Shown piece by piece: positions 5,458-11,976 of a DNA stretch of 13,881 bases (its first letter is position 1; each line of letters begins with the position of its first letter). The notes beneath the pieces were generated by a model that was given only the letters and a program-made list of their open reading frames with translations, searched no databases and was not told the DNA's origin. Both the position numbers and the translations under genes were made by a program. The stretch comes from an uncultured Clostridia bacterium (GTDB lineage Bacteria > Bacillota > Clostridia > TANB77 > CAG-508), in assembly GCA_934141475.1 (NCBI GenBank), contig CAKPCG010000037.1, positions 1 to 13,881 on the forward strand, given 5' to 3'.

Positions 5458-7080
5458 ATGGCTTATACAGCACTTTATAGAAAATTTAGGCCTACAAAAT
5501 TTTCTGAAATAGTAGGACAAGAACATATAAAAAGAACATTACAAAATCAATTAATATCAGATAGAGTTGGACATGCATATTTATTTAATGGAGGTAGAGG
5601 AACAGGAAAAACAACAACAGCTAAAATATTAGCGAGAGCAGTAAATTGTCTAAACCCTAAAGATGGAGAACCATGTAATGAATGCGAAATATGTAAGGGT
5701 GCATTAGATGGATCACTTACAGACATAATAGAAATGGATGCTGCATCAAATAATGGTGTGGAAGATGTAAGAAGCATAAGAGAAGCCGTAAATTTTTTGC
5801 CAACAAAAGCAAAATACAGAGTATACATTATAGACGAAGTTCATATGCTAACTATAGGTGCTTTTAATGCGTTGTTAAAAACATTAGAAGAACCACCAGA
5901 GCATGTAAAATTTATTCTAGCAACAACTGAACCACAAAAATTACCAGTAACTATTTTATCAAGATGTCAAAGATTTGACTTTAAAAGAATATCAAACGAA
6001 GATATTATAAAAGATCTAGAATATGTATGCAATGAAAGCAAAATAAAAATAACACCTAAGGCACTAGAATTGATTGCAGTGCTTGCGGAAGGTGGAATGA
6101 GAGATGCACTATCTATACTAGAAAGATGTAGTCAAGAAGATGTTGATGAAATTGATGAAAATAGGGTTAAAGAGCTAGTAGGAATTCCTAAAACCGTTGC
6201 AATACAAGGAATTGTTGATGCTATTGTAGACGAAAATGTAGAACTTACTTTAGAAAATTTACAATCTATAATAGATGAAGGAAAAGATATAAATAACTTA
6301 GTATGGGAAATTATAAAATATGTTAAAGATATATTAATACATAAATCAACTAACAAAACAGAGTTATATAGCGAAGAAGAAATAGAAAAAATTAAACAAA
6401 TAGAGAATAAAATATCAAAACAAGAGCTAATAAATTTAATATGTGAGTTATCAGAAATTGAAAATGCTATGAAACAATCTACTCAAAAATTAATTATATT
6501 ACAAACAGGATTGATAAAACTATGCAATAAAGAAAAAATATCAAATTATTCAGAAAATACTTCAAGTAGTGGTGATTCTGATTTAGAAAAGAGAGTTACT
6601 AAAATAGAAAATTTTTTACGAGCTGGTAATTTTGCAAAAGCTAGAACTAATAATCAAGTAGGTGAATTAACAAACAACAAAGAAAAATTTGAAATTAGTT
6701 CTAACAATGTTAATAATAACAAATTAGATAACGAAAAACCAAAATACCAAGGAAAAACACAAGATTACTGGCAAAAGCTTGTAGAAAATTTCAAAACAAA
6801 TGGAAAAATGTTTATGTATATTAATTTGGCGGGTACAAGAGCTAGGGAAATTAATGATATGACACTTGAGATAGAATTTCCAAATGGAATGAATGAGGTT
6901 GCAAAAGAATTTCTATCTAGGCCAGATACTAAACAAAATTTAAGAGAAACAATACATTTAGCATGTGGAAAAGAAATGCAAATAAAATATAAAGATGACC
7001 TGAAAGAAAATAAAGGCAATAATAGTAATGAATTTGAAAAATTCATAGAAAATAATGAATTGCCATTTAATATTATATAA
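5458..7080 (+). CDS. dnaX: DNA polymerase III subunits gamma/tau
   Basis: The 540-residue clamp-loader ATPase of the replicative polymerase. An AAA+ module begins at the start: Walker A GGRGTGKT (45-52), a four-Cys zinc cluster (Cys 64, 73, 76, 79), Walker B IIDEVHM (124-130) and the SRC sensor/arginine-finger motif (168-170). Domain III follows to about residue 360, then a low-complexity Asn-rich linker (~390-430) and a C-terminal tau-like region (QDYWQKLVENFK). A strong site, AGGAGGTG, lies upstream of the ATG. It follows the SRP RNA and is followed 25 bases on by ybaB, the usual dnaX-ybaB-recR order. I saw no clear A-AAA-AAG slippery site for a short gamma form. Confidence 0.97.
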   Translation: MAYTALYRKFRPTKFSEIVGQEHIKRTLQNQLISDRVGHAYLFNGGRGTGKTTTAKILARAVNCLNPKDGEPCNECEICKGALDGSLTDIIEMDAASNNGVEDVRSIREAVNFLPTKAKYRVYIIDEVHMLTIGAFNALLKTLEEPPEHVKFILATTEPQKLPVTILSRCQRFDFKRISNEDIIKDLEYVCNESKIKITPKALELIAVLAEGGMRDALSILERCSQEDVDEIDENRVKELVGIPKTVAIQGIVDAIVDENVELTLENLQSIIDEGKDINNLVWEIIKYVKDILIHKSTNKTELYSEEEIEKIKQIENKISKQELINLICELSEIENAMKQSTQKLIILQTGLIKLCNKEKISNYSENTSSSGDSDLEKRVTKIENFLRAGNFAKARTNNQVGELTNNKEKFEISSNNVNNNKLDNEKPKYQGKTQDYWQKLVENFKTNGKMFMYINLAGTRAREINDMTLEIEFPNGMNEVAKEFLSRPDTKQNLRETIHLACGKEMQIKYKDDLKENKGNNSNEFEKFIENNELPFNII

Positions 7081-7105
7081 TATTTTTTAGAAAGGAATGA
7101 TTAAT

Positions 7106-7450
7106 ATGGCTAAAAGAGGTGGTTTCCCAGGAGGAATGGGAGGATTCGGAGGAATGAATCTAGGAAATTTAATGAAAGAAGCAAAAAAAATGCAAGCAGA
7201 TTTAACAAAAACACAAGAAGAACTTGCAGGCAAAGAATTTGAAGCATCATGTGGTGGAGGAGCAGTAGAAGTAAAGGTAAGTGGAGCAAAAGTTATAAAA
7301 GAAATTAAAATAAAGCCAGAAGTTGTGGATCCAGAAGATGTCGAAATGTTACAAGATTTAATTGTAACATGTATAAATGAAGCATTAAGAAAAGTAGACG
7401 ATGCAAGTAATGATGCTATGGGAAAATACAATATACCAGGTTTAATGTAG
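7106..7450 (+). CDS. ybaB: YbaB/EbfC-family nucleoid-associated protein
   Basis: A small dimeric DNA-binding protein of 114 residues, with a Gly-rich N-terminus (GGFPGGMGGFGGMNLGNLM), a helix (KEAKKMQADLTKTQEELAGK) and the strand region with GGGAVEVKVSGAKVIKEIKI and PEVVDPEDVEMLQDLI typical of the family. The ATG at 7106 is preferred over the in-frame ATG at 7097, because the ribosome site AGAAAGGA at 7089-7096 touches 7097 but is nine bases from 7106. It ends 12 bases before recR and is almost certainly co-transcribed with dnaX and recR, the usual arrangement in DNA recombination and repair. Confidence 0.93.
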   Translation: MAKRGGFPGGMGGFGGMNLGNLMKEAKKMQADLTKTQEELAGKEFEASCGGGAVEVKVSGAKVIKEIKIKPEVVDPEDVEMLQDLIVTCINEALRKVDDASNDAMGKYNIPGLM

Positions 7451-7462
7451 AGGAAAAATGTT

Positions 7463-8063
7463 ATGTCAGAATATGCACCATCAATAGAAAAATTAATAGA
7501 AAGTTTTGAAAGGCTACCAAGTATACGGACACAAAACAGCAGCAAGACTTGCTTTCCATGTATTAGATTGGAATGAAGAGCAAACAAATGAATTTGTAAA
7601 TTCAATTATAAATGCAAAAAGAAATTTAAAGTATTGTAGTAAATGCTTTAATATAACTGACAATGATCCTTGCCCAATATGTTCAAACCCTAAGAGAAAT
7701 CAAGAAAGTATATGTGTTGTTGAAGATGTGAGAGATGTTGCTGCTATGGAAAGAACACATGAATTTAAGGGAGTATATCATGTATTACACGGCTCAATTT
7801 CTCCTATGAATGGGGTTGGACCGGATGATATAAAAATAAAAGAACTTTTAGCTAGACTTATGGATGGAACAGTAAAAGAAGTTATAATTGCAACAAATCC
7901 AAGAGTTGAAGGAGAAGCTACTGCAATGTATTTATCTAAACTTATAAAACCACTTGGTATAAAAGTATCAAGAATAGCTCACGGAATACCTGTTGGAGGA
8001 GACTTAGAATATACAGATGAAGTAACATTAACTAAAGCTCTTGAAGGAAGAAGAGAAATGTAA
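7463..8063 (+). CDS. recR: Recombination protein RecR, interrupted by a +1 frameshift at CGGA
   Basis: RecR works with RecF/RecO to load RecA on gapped DNA. The ATG at 7463 has AGAGG at 7449-7453. The first 21 residues (MSEYAPSIEKLIESFERLPS plus I) match the RecR N-terminus and lead into the helix-hairpin-helix LPGIGxKTA. At 7526 the frame reads CGG-ACA and would stop at 7574-7576 after 38 codons. Skipping the C at 7526 gives LPSI-GHKTAARLAFHVL and then the complete protein: the zinc motif CSKCFNITDNDPCPIC and a Toprim domain (CVVEDVRDVAAMERT; NPRVEGEATAMYLS). The joined product is 199 residues, the normal RecR length. Everything except one base is intact, so the gene looks under selection. 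It ends at a bidirectional terminator. Confidence 0.93.
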
Positions 8064-8099
8064 AAAAATAAACCATTTTTATAGATGGTTTATTTTTTT
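8062..8099. terminator. Bidirectional intrinsic terminator
   Basis: AAAAAAATAAACCAT (8062-8076) and ATGGTTTATTTTTTT (8085-8099) form a perfect 15-pair stem with an eight-base loop. Flanking A-run and T-run make it usable from both sides: for recR on the plus strand and for the small minus-strand gene, whose last codons overlap it. Confidence 0.85.
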
Positions 8100-8290
8100 G
8101 TCTTATCATTATTTTCTTCACATAATGTAAATGAAGGTGAAGCAGCAATAAGCGCTAAATTATCTCCAAGAGAGGTAAAAAAAGCTGCCAGAATTCCTAT
8201 TTCTTCTGTATTTAAATCATTAGAAAGCAAAATAGCAAGCGAACTTGCAAGTCCAACTAAATTACACGCAGGTAAATCAAAAATATTCAT
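8090..8290 (-). CDS. Small unknown clostridial protein (DUF6774-like)
   Basis: A 66-residue minus-strand protein. The start is supported by AAGGTGA seven bases upstream of the ATG. The core (ACNLVGLASSLAILLS, then ILAAFFTSLGDNLALIAAS) has the pattern of small clostridial proteins I recall as DUF6774: a Cys near the N-terminus, two hydrophobic helices, and F-T-x-L-G-D-x-L. The function of that family is unknown to me. It lies 70 bases downstream of the glycosyltransferase gene on the same strand and may share its transcript. The plus-strand ORF across the same bases is a shadow with no ribosome site. Confidence 0.65.
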   Translation of the reverse strand: MNIFDLPACNLVGLASSLAILLSNDLNTEEIGILAAFFTSLGDNLALIAASPSFTLCEENNDKTKK

Positions 8291-8360
8291 AAAAATATCA
8301 CCTTAATTAATAATATTCAAAAACAAATAAATAGTTACTTTTAAATATAGTTAATTAAAA

Positions 8361-9494
8361 TCAATTATCTAAAAGAAGTGAACATATATCATGTGTAGAG
8401 TTTGGTTTAGCAATTTTTTTAATATTATTTTTCATTAACGATATTTTTTCATCATCATTTAATATAACTTTTAAAACTAGTTCTATATCTTGATTTTTTT
8501 TAAGCCATATTGCAGCACCATTTTTTTCTAAAAAATTAGCATTTTCTTCCTCTTGACCAGGAATCGGATTAATAGCAATAATTGGAATATTAGATACAAG
8601 TGCTTCTGTAGATGTTAACCCACCAGGTTTTGTTATTACCAAATCAGAAACAGCCATAAATTCTGCAACTTTATCTGTAAAACCAAGTATTTTAATTGAA
8701 TTTGATTTGTTAAAATCTTTAACTATTTTTTCAAAACTATTTTTTAAAGACTCATTTTTTCCACTAATAGCAATAATTTGTAAATTATCACTATTTTTTA
8801 TTAAAAGTTCAAATATTTCTAATGTTTTAGACTTACCTAAACCTAGTTCCCCTCCACCAAAAAAAATAATTGTTTTTTTATGTACATCAAAATCTAGTGA
8901 TTTAAATGTTGAAATTTTATCATATTTTTCTAAAAATTTTTCAGATACAGGTATTCCTGTATCAAATATTTTATTTTCCAGAATTCCTTTGTTAATTAAA
9001 CACTTTTTTATTTTATCATGAGCTACAAATATATAATCTAAATAATCACTATTACAAGTCCATTCATTGTAAGGGTCATCACCATAATCTGTAATTACAG
9101 TTGCAAGTTTAGCATCAATTTTTCCTTTTTGTTTTAAAATTGTACACATATGGCCTACAAAAAAATGAGTAGATATTATGAGATCTGGTTTTAAATCTCG
9201 TAATAATTTTCCTAATTTATAAGAAAGTACTTTATTTGATAAAGACATTATCCTTTCGAAAATAGGCTCTTGTGTATTATAATAAATTTTTCCCCAAAAC
9301 CAAGGAATATTTGTTGTAATTTTTGAATATGTTGATCCGCAAACTTTATCTATAACTCGATTAATATATTTCATGCAATCAAATAAAAAAACTTCACAAT
9401 CTGGATAGTTTTTTTCGATATATTCTTTTAAATTTTTTGCTGCTGATAAATGACCGCCACCATATGACGCATAAGATATCATAATTTTTTTCAT
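8361..9494 (-). CDS. ugtP: Glycolipid glycosyltransferase, UgtP/MGDG-synthase type (GT28)
   Basis: A 377-residue GT-B enzyme of the family that transfers sugar from a UDP-sugar to diacylglycerol at the inner membrane face, giving glycolipid anchors. The N-terminal domain begins MKKIMISYASYGGGHLSAAK; GGGHLSAA at residues 12-19 is the MGDG-synthase/MurG-like glycine loop. The C-terminal GT28 domain has FFGGGELGLGK (~211-221), GFTDKVAEFMAVSDLVITKPGG (271-292) and NPIPGQEEENANFL (309-322), the donor-binding region. Length matches the family. A weak site, AAAGGA, lies about 12 bases before the ATG. It is transcribed divergently from ypeB across a 159-base A+T-rich gap. Sugar number and acceptor cannot be read from the sequence; UgtP is the best-known member, so the symbol is by family. 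Confidence 0.82.
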   Translation of the reverse strand: MKKIMISYASYGGGHLSAAKNLKEYIEKNYPDCEVFLFDCMKYINRVIDKVCGSTYSKITTNIPWFWGKIYYNTQEPIFERIMSLSNKVLSYKLGKLLRDLKPDLIISTHFFVGHMCTILKQKGKIDAKLATVITDYGDDPYNEWTCNSDYLDYIFVAHDKIKKCLINKGILENKIFDTGIPVSEKFLEKYDKISTFKSLDFDVHKKTIIFFGGGELGLGKSKTLEIFELLIKNSDNLQIIAISGKNESLKNSFEKIVKDFNKSNSIKILGFTDKVAEFMAVSDLVITKPGGLTSTEALVSNIPIIAINPIPGQEEENANFLEKNGAAIWLKKNQDIELVLKVILNDDEKISLMKNNIKKIAKPNSTHDICSLLLDN

Positions 9495-9653
9495 AAAAAC
9501 GTTATTCCTTTTTAGTAAAATTTAAATATATTTAATTATATTTAATCAAACAATATTTTATCATATAAATAAAAAAATTGGAATAATTTTTATAATTTAA
9601 TACAAAATAATAAAGAAAAATTAATTAATAAATAAAGGGAAGGAAAATATTAA
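9495..9653. promoter_or_regulatory. Divergent intergenic region between ugtP-like gene and ypeB
   Basis: 159 bases, extremely A+T-rich, between two divergent starts. Promoters for both genes must lie here unless ypeB is read from elsewhere, but I could not pick a -35/-10 pair with confidence on either strand, nor a clear SigG box for ypeB. The only firm element is the ypeB ribosome site, GGGAAGGA, about ten bases before its ATG. Confidence 0.4.
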
Positions 9654-10997
9654 ATGAAAAATAAAAAAATAATTTGGATTACAATGGCATTTTTAATTTT
9701 ATTAATAGGATTTTTAGGATATAATTTATATAAAAAAAATACAGAAGCAGAATTAACGAGTAAAAATATCTACAATAATAATTTTTATGAATTAGTAAAT
9801 TATGTTCAAAATGTTGAGACATACTTAGCTAAATCAACAATTTCAAAGGACAATAAGCATAGTGCGGAGACATTAACACATTTATGGAGAGAAGCAAACC
9901 TAGCGCAAACCTACCTGTCAAACCTACCAATTGAGAGTCAAGAATTAGAAAAAACAGAAAAATTTTTAAATCAGGTAAGTGATTATAGTTATACATTATC
10001 CAGAAAAAATATAAAAGGTGAAGATTTAAATGATGAAGAATTAAAAAATTTAGAAGAACTTCAAATCTATAGTACAGAATTAAAAAATGTATTAACACAA
10101 CTTTCTACAGATTTGGATAATGGAACTATTACATGGAAAGATTTAAAAACAAATAGTAATGACGAATTTTCACAAGCAGTAAGTTCTAATTTAGATGTGT
10201 TTAGTTCCTTAGAAGAAGACTTTCATGAATACTCAGGACTAATATATGATGGTGCTTTTTCAGAACACATTACATCCACAGAACCGAAAGGATTAATAGG
10301 TGAAGAAATAACAGAAGAAGAAGCAAAAAATAAAATTAATGATATATATGGAAAAGAAAATATAAAAGAAATTTCAAGTTTAGGATTGAATGAAAATTCA
10401 GAATTAATATCATATAACTTTTCAGTAAAAACTAATAATGAACAAAATTTAACAATTGCGATATCGAAAAAAGGTGGATATATAGTATATATAAATTGTA
10501 ATAGAGAAGTCGGAGAAGAAAAAATAAGTTATGATGAAGCAAATCAAAAAGCAATAGAGTTTTTAAATAAACAAGGTTTTGTAAATATGAAAGAAACATA
10601 CTATTTAAATGAAAATGGAATAATTACAATTAATTACGCATATGAACAAAATAATGTTGTAATTTATCCAGATTTAATAAAAGTAAAAGTTGCACTTGAC
10701 GATGGAGAAATATTAGGAATTGAAACAAAAGGATATTTAAATAATCATACAGAAAGAAAAATTTCTAAAAATGTGATTTCAATAGATGAAGCTAAAAAGA
10801 AATTAAATAAAAATTTGAATATCCAAAGCCAAGGAATGGCTATGATTCCTACGGAATTTAAGACTGAGATTTTGTGCTATGAATTTAAGGGTAAGATTAA
10901 TGATAGTGAATTTATGGTTTATATAAATGCTGAAACTGGTGATGAGGAAGATATTTTAATTGTGTATAATACTCCAAACGGGGTACTCACGATGTAA
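9654..10997 (+). CDS. ypeB: Spore germination protein YpeB
   Basis: 447 residues, the usual YpeB length. Residues 4-23 (KKIIWITMAFLILLIGFLGY) are the membrane anchor. The N-terminal half is helical, and the C-terminal half carries repeated PepSY-type domains (for example KISYDEANQKAIEFL and VISIDEAKKKLNKNL). It ends YNTPNGVLTM, characteristic of YpeB. YpeB stabilises and localises the cortex-lytic enzyme SleB in spores, but sleB is not adjacent here; the upstream neighbour is a divergent lipid gene. The last ~10 codons use G/C-rich synonyms (AACGGGGTACTCACGATG) unlike the rest, while a host-like second copy of the same codons lies at 13411-13455. That suggests the 3' end was replaced or duplicated. 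Confidence 0.9.
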   Translation: MKNKKIIWITMAFLILLIGFLGYNLYKKNTEAELTSKNIYNNNFYELVNYVQNVETYLAKSTISKDNKHSAETLTHLWREANLAQTYLSNLPIESQELEKTEKFLNQVSDYSYTLSRKNIKGEDLNDEELKNLEELQIYSTELKNVLTQLSTDLDNGTITWKDLKTNSNDEFSQAVSSNLDVFSSLEEDFHEYSGLIYDGAFSEHITSTEPKGLIGEEITEEEAKNKINDIYGKENIKEISSLGLNENSELISYNFSVKTNNEQNLTIAISKKGGYIVYINCNREVGEEKISYDEANQKAIEFLNKQGFVNMKETYYLNENGIITINYAYEQNNVVIYPDLIKVKVALDDGEILGIETKGYLNNHTERKISKNVISIDEAKKKLNKNLNIQSQGMAMIPTEFKTEILCYEFKGKINDSEFMVYINAETGDEEDILIVYNTPNGVLTM

Positions 10998-11000
10998 TGG

Positions 11001-11029
11001 TTGATTATGTAAATAAAATGTAGTATAAT
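11001..11029 (+). promoter_or_regulatory. Promoter upstream of the small ORF at 11090
   Basis: TTGATT (11001-11006), a 17-base spacer and TATAAT (11024-11029), just past the ypeB stop. It gives a ~55-base leader containing a small GAACC/GGTTC hairpin (around 11059-11075) directly before the ribosome site. Confidence 0.65.
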
Positions 11030-11089
11030 ATAAATGTATCTAAAAATTCAGTTTTTTCGAACCAGTTATAGGTTCAGAAAGGAAAAAAA

Positions 11090-11419
11090 ATGATTGAATT
11101 CAATCAATACTTAAATGAAAGCAGTAGGTATGGCAATGGTGCTGTTGAGGACCTCGCGAAGATCTGGATGGCGGAGATTGAGAGAATACTAAACTCTACT
11201 TCTGGAAAGTTAGAATTCTATTTTAATGGGGAAATTAAAATAGAGACAGGCTTGTTCGCACAAGTTGAGAAAAAAGCAATATGCTTAGATAGTATATCTG
11301 AAGAGATTCGAGGCCGAATCAACTCATCGGCGGTTGCCAAAGTCACCAAATACATGGAAGAACTAGGATGGGAGATAGGCTGGGATGACGAGGTAACTGT
11401 AATTAGAGGGAGGGCGTAA
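11090..11419 (+). CDS. Unknown 109-residue protein of foreign composition
   Basis: I do not recognise this protein. The ATG is preceded by AGAAAGG seven bases away, and it has its own promoter and terminator, so the ORF is probably real. It is acidic and helical at first (VEDLAKIWMAEIERIL), then beta-like (KLEFYFNGEIKIETGLFAQ), and ends in a mixed helix/strand part (AVAKVTKYMEELGWEIGW). There is no signal or membrane segment. Codon use (CTCGCG, TCATCGGCGGTTGCC, GTCACC) is far richer in G+C than neighbours, which suggests recent acquisition, perhaps from a phage or plasmid. It sits between ypeB and a SASP gene, whereas the second copy of that junction (13411-13572) lacks it. Size and composition would suit a small regulatory or phage accessory protein, but nothing proves it. 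Confidence 0.6.
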   Translation: MIEFNQYLNESSRYGNGAVEDLAKIWMAEIERILNSTSGKLEFYFNGEIKIETGLFAQVEKKAICLDSISEEIRGRINSSAVAKVTKYMEELGWEIGWDDEVTVIRGRA

Positions 11420-11435
11420 TGCCTTCCTTTTAATT
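11401..11435 (+). terminator. Intrinsic terminator overlapping the stop of the 11090 ORF
   Basis: AATTAGAGGGAGGGC (11401-11415) pairs with GCCTTCCTTTTAATT (11421-11435), about 15 pairs including G-U, around the loop GTAAT that contains part of the TAA stop. The TTTT within the right arm weakens the classic form. Confidence 0.5.
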
Positions 11436-11510
11436 TGAAAAAAATGCAAATTTTGAAATAAATTTATAATTATAATAAATTAAAATTTGCAAATAATAAA
11501 TTTGTAGAAA

Positions 11511-11535
11511 AAATTAAAAATAATTTCTACAAAGG
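11511..11535 (+). promoter_or_regulatory. 5'-leader hairpin of SASP gene 1
   Basis: TTTGTAGAAA and TTTCTACAAA form a 10-pair stem directly before the ribosome site AAAGGGGG. The second SASP gene has the same hairpin in the same place (CTTGTAGAAAG with CTTTCTATAA, around 13530-13560), with a G-U pair preserving it. A larger AAAATTTGC/GCAAATTTT stem lies just upstream. Such a stem may stabilise the mRNA or tune translation; that role is inferred. Confidence 0.45.
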
Positions 11536-11545
11536 GGGATTTATT

Positions 11546-11719
11546 ATGTCTAAAAATAGTAAGCTAATGTCTGAAAATTTAAAAGAAGAAATAGCAAGAG
11601 AACTTGGAGTATATGATCAAGTAAAAAAAGATGGAGGATGGGAAAATGTTTCATCTAAAACTTGTGGTAATATAGTTTCTAAGGCAATTGAGATAGCAAA
11701 TAGAAGTGTAAATAGTTAG
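11546..11719 (+). CDS. Small acid-soluble spore protein, alpha/beta type (copy 1)
   Basis: 57 residues: MSENLKEEIARELGVYDQVK followed by GGWENVSSKTCGNIVSKAIE. The EIA-ELG helix, GW and the SK..G.iv.kaIE segment fit the alpha/beta SASP family, which coats and protects DNA in dormant spores. It is shorter than Bacillus SspA, as in many Clostridia. The ATG has a strong AAAGGGGG site. It follows ypeB, another spore gene, so late forespore expression is expected; I could not identify a SigG promoter with confidence. It is nearly identical to copy 2 at 13573 and ends in a strong terminator. Confidence 0.75.
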   Translation: MSKNSKLMSENLKEEIARELGVYDQVKKDGGWENVSSKTCGNIVSKAIEIANRSVNS

Positions 11720-11722
11720 TTT

Positions 11723-11764
11723 AAAAATGCTAAAAATATTAGTTTTGATATTTTTAGCATTTTT
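11723..11764 (+). terminator. Terminator of SASP gene 1
   Basis: AAAAATGCTAAAAATAT (11723-11739) and ATATTTTTAGCATTTTT (11748-11764) form a perfect 17-pair stem with an eight-base loop and a T-run. Confidence 0.85.
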
Positions 11765-11819
11765 TGTATTAATAGAAGAAAACGCAATAAAAAACATAAC
11801 AAAAATAATTGTAAAATAG

Positions 11820-11976
11820 TGTATAATATGATATCATAAAAATGTATTTAGCAAAAAAATTATGTACATTGAAAATTGAATAAAGAAGCCATATTTAGTA
11901 GATAATAAAGAAAAAAGTTTGAAATGAACATAATAAAAGCTAAATAAAAAGAAAGATAAGGAGAAAAAAGAAACTT
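11820..11976 (+). promoter_or_regulatory. Promoter/5' leader of DGR target 2, conserved with that of target 1
   Basis: Positions 11823-11905 match 188-270 closely: TATAATATGAT (candidate -10 at 11822-11832), TAAAAATG, TTTAGCAAAAAA, GTACATTGAAAATTGAATAA and AGCC-TTTAGTAGA. After this the two leaders diverge until AAAGCTAAATAAAA and the ribosome site. AAGGAG at 11958-11963 is 13 bases from the ATG, longer than ideal. No other gene is seen in this gap. Confidence 0.45.

Noticed and set aside
8085..8306. Plus-strand 73-codon ORF downstream of recR
   Set aside because: It begins inside the terminator hairpin, has no ribosome site, and is the complement of a better-supported minus-strand gene at 8090-8290.
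11059..11075. GAACC/GGTTC hairpin before the 11090 ORF as a riboswitch or T-box
   Set aside because: It is only five pairs with no conserved aptamer or T-box motif.
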